The notes under the pieces were generated by a model. The model ran no database searches and was not told the DNA's origin. It worked only from the letters and a program-made list of their open reading frames with translations. Position numbers and translations under genes: made by a program. Shown in pieces: positions 8,923 through 17,925 of a DNA stretch of 64,000 nucleotides. The DNA comes from Carbonactinospora thermoautotrophica. GTDB taxonomy: Bacteria > Actinomycetota > Actinomycetes > Streptomycetales > Carbonactinosporaceae. Location of the stretch: positions 732,672 to 796,671 of the forward strand of contig NZ_JYIJ01000018.1 in NCBI RefSeq assembly GCF_001543895.1, read 5' to 3'. Numbering within the stretch: the first letter of the stretch is position 1; every line of letters starts with the position of its first letter.

Positions 8923-10389
8923 TCACGCCTCCTGGGCGTCCTGCTGTCCTTCCACGGGGCCAGATCGCTTCAGCCATAGCGTGAGCGCGACAGCGACCAC
9001 GGCCAGCGCCAAGGCTCCCCAGAGCGCGATGGCGTGACCGGACGCCAGGGCCTCGGCCCTGCGGACCGCGTCCGCCGTGGAGTCGCCCAGCAGGGCCGCG
9101 GTGCGGCGGTCGGCGACCGTGGTCAACACGGCGACTCCGACAGCCCCCCCGATCTCAAAGGTCGTCGTCACAAGCCCGGAGGCGGCTCCGGCGACCGAGC
9201 CGGTCAGGCCGCTCGTGCACAGGACGTACGCGGCGACGATGGTGATGCCCAAGCCGCAGCACCACACGGTGGCGGGAAGCACGGTCGCGAAGAGGACGTG
9301 CTGCTCGGCGTCGAGCGCGCTGGCCCACCAACCTAGGGCCACCGCTTGTCCGAGCAGGCCGCTGAGCAGCGCGTTCGCCGGACCGAACCGTCCCATCAGC
9401 CGGGTGGCCGCCTGGGAGCCGACCAGCATGGCGAGGTTCATCGGCACGATCAGCAGGGACGCCGTGAACGGGTCGTAGCCGCGCGCCTGCTGCAGGAAGA
9501 GGGTGCTCACGAAGAAACCGCCGAACAGCAGGGCGCCGAGCAGGGCGTTGACCGCGTTCCCGAACACCACGTTGGGCAGTCGGAACAGCAGTCTGGGCAC
9601 CAGCGGAGCGGTCGCCTTGGACTGCCGTACCACGAACGCGGCGAGCAAGACGACCGCGGCGCCGAATCCGATCAGCGTGCTCGTGGATCCCCAGCCGAGC
9701 TCGCTGCCGTTCACCACCGCGTACAGCAGCAGGCACAGCCCTCCGGTGCCGCTGACCGCGCCGAACGCGTCCAGACCGCCGGTCGCCTCCGCCTGGCTCG
9801 CCGGCAGCATCCGACGACCGAGAAGCAGCACTGCGGCGCCGACCGGCACGTTGATCAGGAAAACCCATTCCCAGGCCACAGCGGAAAGCAGCCCGCCGAG
9901 CAGGATGCCTGCCGCGCCCGCGATACCTCCCATGCCGCCCCAGATGGCCAGCGCGCGGTTGCGCTGGTCGCCCTCTGGGAAGACGTCGGTGACCAGCGCC
10001 AACGCGGCCGGAGCGGCCAGCGCGGCGCCCAGCCCTTGAGCGACGCGGCCGAGGATGAGATGCCAGCTTTCCGCCGACACCCCGCACACCAGCGAAGCCA
10101 GGGTGAAAACCGCCGTCCCGACGAAGACCAGCCGACGCCGGCCCACCAGATCGGCGGCTCGCCCCCCAAGCAACAGGAACCCGCCGAAGACCAGTAGGTA
10201 GGCGTTCATCACCCACCCCAGCCCTGTGGCGGAGAACCCCAGGTCGGCTTGGATGGACGGCAGGGCCACGACCACCACGCTGCCGTCCAGCACGACTACG
10301 AACTGGACCAGGGCCAGCAGGGAGAAGATCCGCCATGGGCCACGCCTGGCCCGCCCGATCTGGACGCCTTCCGCTTCGATCATGCTCAT
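8923..10389 (-). CDS. MFS drug:H+ antiporter, DHA2/EmrB-QacA type (14 TM)
   Basis: A 488-residue integral membrane exporter with about 14 hydrophobic segments. Family signatures are VVLDGSVVVVALPSIQADL in TM1, the motif A-like GGRAADLVGRRRLV, and GRVAQGLGAALAAPAALALVTDVFP in motif C. The ATG at 10389 (with GGAGG upstream) fits the usual cytoplasmic start; longer in-frame N-termini reaching 10617 are not needed. It heads a minus-strand pair with the hydroxylase (61 bases apart) and is divergent from the cupin at 10747. Export of, or resistance to, the cluster product is the expected role. Confidence 0.88.
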   Translation of the reverse strand: MSMIEAEGVQIGRARRGPWRIFSLLALVQFVVVLDGSVVVVALPSIQADLGFSATGLGWVMNAYLLVFGGFLLLGGRAADLVGRRRLVFVGTAVFTLASLVCGVSAESWHLILGRVAQGLGAALAAPAALALVTDVFPEGDQRNRALAIWGGMGGIAGAAGILLGGLLSAVAWEWVFLINVPVGAAVLLLGRRMLPASQAEATGGLDAFGAVSGTGGLCLLLYAVVNGSELGWGSTSTLIGFGAAVVLLAAFVVRQSKATAPLVPRLLFRLPNVVFGNAVNALLGALLFGGFFVSTLFLQQARGYDPFTASLLIVPMNLAMLVGSQAATRLMGRFGPANALLSGLLGQAVALGWWASALDAEQHVLFATVLPATVWCCGLGITIVAAYVLCTSGLTGSVAGAASGLVTTTFEIGGAVGVAVLTTVADRRTAALLGDSTADAVRRAEALASGHAIALWGALALAVVAVALTLWLKRSGPVEGQQDAQEA

Positions 10390-10746
10390 CCAGCAGCCTC
10401 CGGGGCGAACACCTCGACCGCGACTGCGCCCGGTGCGGCCACAGCACCACAGCACGCGACAGCCGCGCAGCCAGGAACAGGATGGGTATCGACGCCATCC
10501 CGCACATCGCACGTTCATGTGATTTCCTCGGGCGCGAACGCGCGGAGCAGCTCTCGGCCGCGCGCACGCCGAGCCCGCGCCCGGCCGCGAACACCCTGAT
10601 GGCTGTCCCAAGGGCACCGTCGGGACAGGGGCACGGCGCTGACAAAAGATCGCATGAGTGTGTGAAGCCAGCGCCGCCGTCGCGAGGCAGCCTGGTGACG
10701 GCCACTCGCCGCGTCACCAGATGCGTGGATCGACTGGAAGGGCGTG
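10390..10746. other. Divergent promoter region
   Basis: The 357 bases between the MFS gene (-) and the cupin gene (+) must hold both promoters. I see no convincing coding sequence and no clear -10/-35 pair. Confidence 0.4.
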
Positions 10747-11259
10747 ATGACGACTGCGATCAGCAGGAACCAGAGGGTGATCCATGTGCCCGCCGGAGAG
10801 GGACCGGCGCTGTGGGTGCCCGAGGACACGGTTTCGCCCGATGCGACCTCCTCGGTCAAAGCGACCTACATAGTCAAAGCGACCGCGGAGATCACCGGGG
10901 GTTCGCTGTCTTTCGTGGAGGCTTCCGTACCGCCGGGCAGCGGCCCGCCTCCCCACGTGCACGCCGACTCAGATGAGGCGTACTACATCCTGTCTGGTCG
11001 GTTCGAGGTGCTCGACGGCGACCGGACGTTGGTGGCGAAGCCCGGGGACTTCGTTTACATCCCGCGCAATACGCTGCATCGATTCAAGAACGTCGGCGTC
11101 GACGCGGCACGGTTGCTCTTCCTCTTCACGCCGGCTGGATTCGAGCGTCTCTTCTTCGAGGTCGGTCAGCCGGCCCGTCCCGGTGAGCCCGCCCCACTGG
11201 TGGGGCCGGATGACGTGCGCAAGGCGGCCGAGGTCGGGCCGCGCTTCTTCGGGGCGTAG
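10747..11259 (+). CDS. Cupin-domain protein (quercetinase-like)
   Basis: A 170-residue cupin distinct from the one at 2375. The metal-binding motif is PPPHVHADSDEAYYILSGRFEV (H, H, E), with a second motif PGDFVYIPRNTLHRFKNVG (H). The C-terminal FTPAGFERLFFEVG resembles quercetin-dioxygenase-like cupins. ATG at 10747 follows GGAAGGG; a GTG three bases earlier is also possible. It is followed by the SDR gene 71 bases on, same strand. The substrate is unknown; oxidation or ring modification of the aromatic product is plausible. Confidence 0.8.
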   Translation: MTTAISRNQRVIHVPAGEGPALWVPEDTVSPDATSSVKATYIVKATAEITGGSLSFVEASVPPGSGPPPHVHADSDEAYYILSGRFEVLDGDRTLVAKPGDFVYIPRNTLHRFKNVGVDAARLLFLFTPAGFERLFFEVGQPARPGEPAPLVGPDDVRKAAEVGPRFFGA

Positions 11260-11330
11260 CCGCCGGTCCGGCGTCGTCCATCGATCCCACCAACACGTCA
11301 CGAAACGAGCAAGAAGCAGAAGGGAACTGC

Positions 11331-12089
11331 ATGAGCACGCGTTTCGCCGGCAAGGTCGCTCTGGTGACCGGCGGTGGCTCGGGTATCGGTCGAGCCACCG
11401 CGTTGGCCTTCGCCCGGGAGGGCGCGGCCGTGGTGGTCGCCGGCCGCAACCCAGAGCCGCTCACCGAGACCGTGAAGCTCATCGAGGCTGACGGCGGGCG
11501 AGCCGCTGTGGTCACCGCCGACATCACTCGGAGCGCGGACGTGGCCCGTCTTGTCGAGACGACCGCGGAGCGGTACGGCGGGCTGCACATCGCCTTCAAC
11601 AACGCCGGTGTCTTCACCGCGGGCCCGCTGGTCGACCTCGACGAGGCTGAGTGGGCCAGGATCATCGAGATCAACGTGACCGGCACCTGGCTCTCGATGA
11701 AGCACGAGATCGCGTACATGCGCGAGCACGGCGGCGGTGTGATCATCAACATGTCCTCGTCCGTCGGCCCGCACATCACGGTGCCCGGGCTGGGCGCCTA
11801 CGCCGCCTCCAAGGCCGCGGTGAGCTCCCTGACCCGCACCGCCGCGCGTGAGCACATCCGCGACGGAATCCGCATCAACGCGATCAGCCCTGGACCCTGC
11901 GACACCCCCATGTCCATGCTGCCTGGGGAGACCGAGGCCGAGCGCGCTGAGCGCATGAAGGAGCAGGTCCCCATCGGCCGGGTTGGCACGCTTGAGGAAG
12001 TGGCCGCCACCGTGCTGTGGCTGGCCTCCCCGGAGTCCGGCTTCGCCGTGGGCCATGACCTGGTCATCGACGGAGGCGGCAGCGCCTGA
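11331..12089 (+). CDS. Short-chain dehydrogenase/reductase (SDR, classical)
   Basis: A 252-residue classical SDR. Seen are the cofactor motif TGGGSGIGRA, a D-x-T-type acidic turn (TADITRS), NNAGV, the catalytic serine in NMSSSVG, YAASK (catalytic Tyr and Lys) and the C-terminal LVIDGGGSA. The basic ...AGRNPEP after beta-2 suggests NADP(H). It sits after the second cupin on the plus strand, before a two-way terminator. Either this or the SDR at 22402 could oxidise DHHA to 3-hydroxyanthranilate; the later one is better placed next to the isochorismatase. Confidence 0.87.
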   Translation: MSTRFAGKVALVTGGGSGIGRATALAFAREGAAVVVAGRNPEPLTETVKLIEADGGRAAVVTADITRSADVARLVETTAERYGGLHIAFNNAGVFTAGPLVDLDEAEWARIIEINVTGTWLSMKHEIAYMREHGGGVIINMSSSVGPHITVPGLGAYAASKAAVSSLTRTAAREHIRDGIRINAISPGPCDTPMSMLPGETEAERAERMKEQVPIGRVGTLEEVAATVLWLASPESGFAVGHDLVIDGGGSA

Positions 12090-12097
12090 CAGATCCC

Positions 12098-12131
12098 CCG
12101 GCTGGGGTCGCCCCCGGGCGACCCCAGCCGG
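12098..12131. terminator. Bidirectional hairpin terminator between SDR and LAL regulator genes
   Basis: A perfect 15-bp stem (12098-12112 with 12117-12131) has a 4-base loop. It lies 9 bases after the SDR stop codon (+) and just after the stop of the converging LAL regulator (-), so it can serve both. Confidence 0.8.
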
Positions 12132-12145
12132 ATCGCACCCGCTGC

Positions 12146-14977
12146 CTACTGATCCGCGGCTTCGTGCGTCAGGACCAGCCGGGTCAACTCGACGCGGCTG
12201 GACACACCCAGCTTGGTGAAGGCGTGCCGCAAATGACTGCTCACGGTGTGCGGAGACAGGAACAAACGCTGGGCGACCTCCCGGTTGGTCAAGCCGTCGG
12301 CGACCAGCCGCACCACGCGCAGCTCCGATTCGGTCAGGCTGGACCAGCCGCTGCGCGCATGCCGTGAACCCTGGATCTTGCGCCGCACCCCCAGCCTGCG
12401 CAGCCGACGCTGCACCCGTGCCGCGTCGCGCTGGGCGCCGCTGTTCAGGTAGTGGGTGAGGGCCTCCTCCAGCAGCGCCACCGCCTCCTGGCGATGTCCC
12501 GCGGCATCCTCGGCCAGCGCGGTGTCCTCCAGCGCCGAGGCCCGGTCCAGCGGGCGAGGGCTGGCGCGATACGCCTGTACGGCGGCGCGCAGGATGCCGA
12601 GATCTCTGGAGAACAACCCCTCAGCGTGCGCGGAGGCGCCGACGAGGGAGGCCACGGCGGGGTTGCGCTCGGCCAGTCCTCGCGCCGCCTCCAGGACTGC
12701 CTCGGCCCGCTCTGGGGCGTCGGCTCGCAGCGCGATCCGCACCAGGTGCGGACCAGCCCAGGGGGCCAGGGTGAGCAACGACGCTTGCCGTGGCAGAGCG
12801 TCGTACAGGTCAGCCAGCGTTTCGAAGGCTTTCTGCGGCCGGCCGTCGGCTTCCTGGTACAAGGCCAGCTTCCAGGCCAGGAGCTTCGGCCCTATGCCGA
12901 CGCCTTCCGCGGCCAAGCGCTGGGCCTGCTCCAGGTACCGGCGGGCCGTGGGCAGCTCGCCGCGCCGCACGGCCACCTCGCTGAGCGTGGTGAGCAGCGA
13001 GGGGAGCAACGCCGAGGCGGTCAGTTGCTCGGCCACTTGCACCCCGGCCTCGGCCTCCGCCTCGGCCTCGTCCAGCTGCCCCGCGGCCAGGCGCAGCTCG
13101 GCCAGGAAGCAGTGCCACAGCGGATGGGACCACGCGGTGCCCAGCTCATCCGCTTCGCGTCGCCCGAGCTCGTACACGGCGTCGGCCTCGGTGAAGCGGT
13201 CCGCCGCGACCAGGGCACGGCCGAGCCACAGCCGGGGATGCCGGTGCCGCGCCTCGCCAGCTTCGCCGTCGGCCAGCCGCACGGCGTCGCGCGCCAAGTC
13301 GATGGCGGTCTCCAGGTCGCCGCGGGAGCAGACGATCGCGCTGCGCGCCACGAGGCCGAACACCGTGGCTGAGTGCTCCCCGACCTGTCGGCCCAGCTCA
13401 GTGGCTGCCACGGCCGCCGCTTCAGCGTCGTCGAAGTCCTCGGAGTGGAGCAGCGCATGGGACTGGATGGCCAGCAGCTGCGCCCGAGCAGGCTTCGGAA
13501 CCTCCGGCCTGGCCAGTGCCCGCTGGGTGTACTCGACCACCGCCGTGTCCTGGCCCGCGTGCTTGAGCGCTTCGGCCAGGCCGTGCAGGATCGCGGCCTC
13601 GGCCGGCGCGTCCAAGTCCTGGCGCAGCGCGGACTCTCCCAGCTCCTGGGCCTCGACGGTCCGGCCGGCGGAAGCCAGGAGGCGGACCGCGTCGGCGACC
13701 AGCCTGGGTCGGGATGGGTCGTGCTCATCGAGCAGGTCCAGCAGCCGCGTCGTGAGGTCGGCGGCGGTGCCCGGCGCGTTCGGCGCCACTTCCCGCACCG
13801 CGTCTTGGAACACCTTGATCGCCTGAGCGTCCCCCTTGCGCGCGCTGCGGACCAGATGTTCGGCGGTCTCCGCCGCCGAAGCGCCCTCCGCTTGGAGCAC
13901 GGCCGCCGCTTCACGGTGCAGGACCTGCCGCACCGGGCGAGACAGCCCGTTGTAGACGGCCTCACGGATCAGGTCGTGCCGAAAGGCCAGCTGGGAACCG
14001 GTGTCTACCAGCGTCCCGGCCTCGACCGCTTCCTTGGCCGCGTCCACCAGGTCGACCGCGGACCGACCGAGCACGCCTGCCGCCTCGTGCACGGTGAAGG
14101 GACGGCCGAGCACCGCGCCGGCCTCCAGCAGCCGTCGGCCGTCGACCGACAGATCGCGCAGCCGCTGGTCCACCGCGGTGACGAAGTCAGCCGGCAGCTC
14201 TCCTTTTGTCACGGTCGCGACACCGTCAGCGATGCGCACCCGGCCGTTGTCGCGAAGGGCCACGAGCGCTTCTTCCAGCAGAAAGGGGTTGCCGCCGCTG
14301 CGAGCGGCCAAGGTCAGCACGGAAGAGCCGGGAGGCGCGCCTAACAGGTTCGCGCAAAGCTCGGCCACCGCCTCCGCGGAGAGCGGGCCCAGGGAGAGTT
14401 TGCGCGCAACCCCCTCTTTGGCCAGCCGGTCGACCGTGTCCTGTACCGGGGAGCGTGCCGGCAACGGGCGGCGAGCCAACACCCAGCACACCGGCGAGCA
14501 GCGCAGCGCGGGAACCAGGATCCGCAGCGCCAGCACGGTAAGCTCGTCAGCCCATTGCGCGTCGTCGAGCGCGATCAGCAACGGGCGGGAGCGACTGTAG
14601 ACCTCGATCAGCTCACCCAGCCGGTCGATCAGCCAGAACCGGTTGTTCTCGTAGCGGCCCAGCTCGGCCAGGCTGGCGTCGTCCACGACCGGAGGCTGGC
14701 TGCTGTGCACGGCAGCCAACAGGGTGCTGAGCGGGGCCACCCGGTCAAGCTCGGTCGCCCGCCCAGCCGCCACCAGGACACCGATTTCCCGCGCGTGGTC
14801 CGCGGTCGCGGCGAGCAGCCGGCTCTTCCCGATCCCGGCCGGCCCTTCCACCACCACGCATTCGCCGGGCCCGTGTGACGCGGCCGTCACCGCCGAGCGC
14901 AGCACGGCCAAGGCGTCATCTCTGCCCACCAACGGAGAGGAGTTCACCGCGTACCGCTCCACCCGCGAGCTGTCCAC
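12146..14977 (-). CDS. LAL-family LuxR transcriptional regulator (first)
   Basis: A 943-residue large ATP-binding LuxR regulator. It has an N-terminal AAA/STAND ATPase (LVGRDDAL, Walker A GPAGIGKSRLL near 40, Walker B LLIALDDAQWAD), a long helical TPR-like middle rich in Ala-Leu repeats, and a C-terminal LuxR helix-turn-helix (LTESELRVVRLVADGLTNREVAQRLFLSPHTVSSHLR, split here by reading only for description). The start is GTG; other in-frame GTGs follow within 15 codons. It is divergent from the aspartokinase operon across a 764-base gap, so it is probably a pathway activator. One leucine is a TTA codon (14342-14344). Confidence 0.92.
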   Translation of the reverse strand: MDSSRVERYAVNSSPLVGRDDALAVLRSAVTAASHGPGECVVVEGPAGIGKSRLLAATADHAREIGVLVAAGRATELDRVAPLSTLLAAVHSSQPPVVDDASLAELGRYENNRFWLIDRLGELIEVYSRSRPLLIALDDAQWADELTVLALRILVPALRCSPVCWVLARRPLPARSPVQDTVDRLAKEGVARKLSLGPLSAEAVAELCANLLGAPPGSSVLTLAARSGGNPFLLEEALVALRDNGRVRIADGVATVTKGELPADFVTAVDQRLRDLSVDGRRLLEAGAVLGRPFTVHEAAGVLGRSAVDLVDAAKEAVEAGTLVDTGSQLAFRHDLIREAVYNGLSRPVRQVLHREAAAVLQAEGASAAETAEHLVRSARKGDAQAIKVFQDAVREVAPNAPGTAADLTTRLLDLLDEHDPSRPRLVADAVRLLASAGRTVEAQELGESALRQDLDAPAEAAILHGLAEALKHAGQDTAVVEYTQRALARPEVPKPARAQLLAIQSHALLHSEDFDDAEAAAVAATELGRQVGEHSATVFGLVARSAIVCSRGDLETAIDLARDAVRLADGEAGEARHRHPRLWLGRALVAADRFTEADAVYELGRREADELGTAWSHPLWHCFLAELRLAAGQLDEAEAEAEAGVQVAEQLTASALLPSLLTTLSEVAVRRGELPTARRYLEQAQRLAAEGVGIGPKLLAWKLALYQEADGRPQKAFETLADLYDALPRQASLLTLAPWAGPHLVRIALRADAPERAEAVLEAARGLAERNPAVASLVGASAHAEGLFSRDLGILRAAVQAYRASPRPLDRASALEDTALAEDAAGHRQEAVALLEEALTHYLNSGAQRDAARVQRRLRRLGVRRKIQGSRHARSGWSSLTESELRVVRLVADGLTNREVAQRLFLSPHTVSSHLRHAFTKLGVSSRVELTRLVLTHEAADQ

Positions 14978-15741
14978 CTTTTCTGAGCAGGCCGGGCCGA
15001 TCGGTACGGAGCCAAGCCTTTCTGCCGTGTGAAGAGTAACCGATCATCCGGCATATGTGATCAGACAGCAGGCGGTGACCCCCGGTCCGCTGGGCATGGC
15101 GCGTGACCACGCCTTGAGCCGCAGCCGTCACGCGCATGAGCCGAATGCTGAAAGCGTGCCGGCACAGTGCGCCCGCGGCCTTCGCCCGCGCTGGTCGACC
15201 GGCGGGTCTCGGTCAGCGACCTGCCGTCCCAAAAGACCAGTCGCGCGCATCCTTTGCCCGATGAGTACGATCTGCCGGATCAGCACGGCACGCCCGATCG
15301 GCGTCAGCCTGGCTCTGGCCGCGAGGTCGGGTTCAGCTCGGCGTCGGCAACCGTGACGGTCGACGGCATTCATCGGCTATGCACGAGGATTCCATATCCG
15401 GGTGATTCCTACTACTCATGCGAGTAGTGGGACGGGAACCGAGTTCTGATTAGTCTGATGGCAAAGGTTTTTGACAGTCGCGTGTCGAAATAGCGCTGAA
15501 CCGGTCGGCGAGGATCCAACGCCGGATAGCGGTGCTAGGGTGACCATCGCGAATCCGTTATCTAAACACTTGTTGGACTTGGTGTTAAGGCGAGGAAATG
15601 CACTTCGCAGCGTCTTCCGGAACTTACCCGCATCGAGGAAGCGGTTTTACGAAACACGGGACAAGGATTCAGGCCTGTGTCGGCCGCCCGGCGCCCGGTG
15701 ACCGGAAGACACCTGGCTCGTGACGTGACAGGTGAGCCGTG
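14978..15741. other. Long divergent promoter region with operator-like repeat
   Basis: The 764 bases between the first LAL gene (-) and aspartokinase (+) show no credible coding region. AT content rises around 15370-15480, where the ACTACT-N6-AGTAGT repeat lies. The promoter of the eight-gene biosynthetic operon should be in the right half. Confidence 0.5.
15411..15428. promoter_or_regulatory. Candidate operator ACTACTC-N4-GAGTAGT
   Basis: A perfect 7-bp inverted repeat with a 4-base spacer, about 310 bases upstream of aspartokinase. Its half-sites match those found upstream of the PhzE-like gene (6959 and 7015). Binding by one of the LAL regulators is a hypothesis. Confidence 0.45.
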
Positions 15742-16995
15742 ATGGATGTCTTGGTGCAGAAATACGGCGGAAGCTCGCTGGCGACCCTCGACCGGGTCAG
15801 CCGGGTCGCGAAACGAGTCGCCGAGACGCACCGGGCGGGGCAGCCAGTCGTTGTGGTGGTGTCCGCCCGCGGTGACACCACTGACTCGCTGCTGCGGCTG
15901 GCGGCGGGCACCAGCCCGATCCGCCCGCCTCGCGAGGTCGACCAGCTGCTCGTCACCGGTGAGTGCGCTTCGGCCGCGTTGCTGGCCATGGCGCTGCACG
16001 GACTGGGGGTGCCGACGGTGTCGCTCACCGGTTGGCAGGCCGGGCTGCTGGTCAGCGGGAAACACGGCGCGGGGGTCATCGTGACGGTCAGGACCGACCT
16101 GGTGACCCGGCTGCTGGCTGAAGGAAACGTCGTGGTGGTGGCCGGCTTCCACGGGGTCAACGCCCATGGCGACGTCATCACTTTGGGTCGGGGCGGATCG
16201 GACACCACCGCGGTGGCGCTGGCGGCGGAGCTGCGGGCTATCCGATGCGAGATATACACCGACGTCGAGGGGGTCTACACCGCCGACCCGCGTATCGTGC
16301 CCTCCGCTCGGCTGCTGTCGAGCGTCGATCCGGCCGTGATGGCCGAAATGGCTTTCGCCGGCGCGAAGGTCTTGCATTCCCGCTCCGTCGAGCTGGCCGC
16401 CATGCAAGGGATTGAGCTACACGTTCGCAGCTCGTTTTCCGGTGGCTCAGGGACCGTGATTCCAGGAAGGAGCGAGGAAAGCATGCTCGAGACCCGCGGC
16501 GTGGTCATCGCGATCACCCATGACACTGACGTCGCACGCGTGTTGGTGCGTTGTGAGGGCGGCCGGCGGGATCTCGCCGCGGACGTGCTCGCCGTACTGG
16601 CGCGACATTCCGTCCCCGTTGACCTGGTCGCCCGGTCAGGGCCTTATGAGGATGAGCTTCGGATCGGCTTCACGATTCGCCGCAGCGACGTCGCGGAGAT
16701 CCGCGAGCCTCTCCGGAGCTCCGTCGCCGAGTTCGGCGGAGAAATTCAGATAGACGAGAACGTCGGGAAGCTCTCGCTCATCGGAATGGGACTGCTCAAC
16801 CGGCCGGAGTACACGGTCAGCATGCTGTCCGCGCTGGCCGCCGCCGGGATTCCGACCAGTTGGATCTCGACTTCCCAGCTTCGTTCCTCGGTGGTCGTGC
16901 CGATCGACCGGCTCTTCGACGCGGTCGAGGTTCTCCATCGGGAATTCGAGCTCGAACGGGGCGACCTCGGGGTCGGCTCGATGGCACCCGCCTGA
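15742..16995 (+). CDS. Aspartokinase, cluster-dedicated
   Basis: A 417-residue aspartate kinase that phosphorylates L-aspartate at the head of the aspartate-semialdehyde pathway. The kinase domain shows VQKYGGSSLA, VVVSARGDTTDSLL, GRGGSDTTAVALA and EIYTDVEGVYTADPR; the C-terminal third holds two ACT domains (VLVRCEGG..., KLSLIGMGLLN...). ATG at 15742 was chosen; a GTG one codon earlier is in frame. It is 16 bases ahead of the GriI-like gene. Together they imply boosted aspartate semialdehyde for 3-amino-4-hydroxybenzoate. Several otherwise conserved stretches differ from housekeeping LysC, consistent with relaxed feedback control, but that needs testing. Confidence 0.93.
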   Translation: MDVLVQKYGGSSLATLDRVSRVAKRVAETHRAGQPVVVVVSARGDTTDSLLRLAAGTSPIRPPREVDQLLVTGECASAALLAMALHGLGVPTVSLTGWQAGLLVSGKHGAGVIVTVRTDLVTRLLAEGNVVVVAGFHGVNAHGDVITLGRGGSDTTAVALAAELRAIRCEIYTDVEGVYTADPRIVPSARLLSSVDPAVMAEMAFAGAKVLHSRSVELAAMQGIELHVRSSFSGGSGTVIPGRSEESMLETRGVVIAITHDTDVARVLVRCEGGRRDLAADVLAVLARHSVPVDLVARSGPYEDELRIGFTIRRSDVAEIREPLRSSVAEFGGEIQIDENVGKLSLIGMGLLNRPEYTVSMLSALAAAGIPTSWISTSQLRSSVVVPIDRLFDAVEVLHREFELERGDLGVGSMAPA

Positions 16996-17011
16996 TCCGA
17001 GAGGAAGGACT

Positions 17012-17836
17012 ATGCCGTTCAACAACTCGTTCGCCCGTCAGGTCAGGCTGCGGCGCCTGTACCGTCACGGCGACGACCGTCTGTTAGTGGTTCCGCTCGA
17101 TCACTCGGTCACCGACGGTCCGATCACCGGCGGCAGTCGTCTCAACCACCTTGTCGGACAGCTCGCCGCCAACGGCGTGGACGCCGTGGTGCTGCACAAG
17201 GGCAGCTTGCGGTATATCGACGGCCGGTGGTTCACCCAGACCGCGCTGATCGTGCACCTGAGCGCGAGCACCAAGCACGCCCCCGACCCCAACGCCAAAT
17301 ACCTGGTCGCCAGCGTCGAGGAGGCGTTGCGGCTCGGCGCCGACGCGGTGAGCGTGCACGTCAACCTCGGGTCGCAGGACGAGCGGCAGCAGATCGCCGA
17401 CCTGGCGGCGGTCTCGGAGGCGTGTGACCGGTGGAACGTGCCGCTGCTGGCCATGATGTACCCGCGCGGCCCGAAGATCGAGAACCCGCGTGACCCCGCG
17501 CTGGTCGCGCACGCCGCGTCCCTGGCCGCCGACCTCGGCGCCGACATCGTCAAGACGGTGTACACGGGCTCGGCCGCGGAGATGGCCGAGATCACCCAGA
17601 ACTGCCCGGTGCCGATCGTCGTGGCCGGTGGTCCCCGGCTCGACAGCGCCGAGGCCGTCTTGTCCTACGTGGACGACGCGCTGAAGGCCGGCGCGGCCGG
17701 CGTCGCCATGGGACGCAACGTCTTCCAAGCGCCGGACCCGGGAGCTATGGCCCGACGGCTCGTCGATCTCATCCACGCCGGTCAGACGCCGTCTCTGGAG
17801 CCGGACATCGAGTCGCTGCAGTTGGCCACGAAGTGA
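17012..17836 (+). CDS. GriI-like C7 aminosugar-acid synthase (class I aldolase family)
   Basis: A 274-residue member of the archaeal-type DhnA/ADTH-synthase aldolase family. Motifs are VVPLDHSVTDGP at the start of the barrel, LHKGSL, the Schiff-base lysine in DIVKTVYTG, and VAGGPRLDSAE plus AMGRNVFQ at the phosphate site. GriI of the grixazone pathway condenses L-aspartate 4-semialdehyde with dihydroxyacetone phosphate. The neighbouring aspartokinase and GriH-like gene support that role over a primary shikimate-bypass role. RBS is AGAGGAAGG. Codon 25 is TTA (17084-17086). Its last bases overlap an upstream in-frame GTG of the next gene. Confidence 0.92.
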   Translation: MPFNNSFARQVRLRRLYRHGDDRLLVVPLDHSVTDGPITGGSRLNHLVGQLAANGVDAVVLHKGSLRYIDGRWFTQTALIVHLSASTKHAPDPNAKYLVASVEEALRLGADAVSVHVNLGSQDERQQIADLAAVSEACDRWNVPLLAMMYPRGPKIENPRDPALVAHAASLAADLGADIVKTVYTGSAAEMAEITQNCPVPIVVAGGPRLDSAEAVLSYVDDALKAGAAGVAMGRNVFQAPDPGAMARRLVDLIHAGQTPSLEPDIESLQLATK

Positions 17837-17925
17837 GCGAAGAAGTGAGCAAAACAGCCAACGCGAAGAAACGCGCAGCGGTCCCGCGCAACGCCGTACC
17901 CAACCGCGATTCGGCAAGGAGCGAC

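Noticed and set aside
17833..17925. Longer N-terminus for the GriH-like protein
   Set aside because: The ATG at 17926 has a good AAGGAG site and matches the family start; the extension is a Lys/Ala-rich tail overlapping the previous gene.
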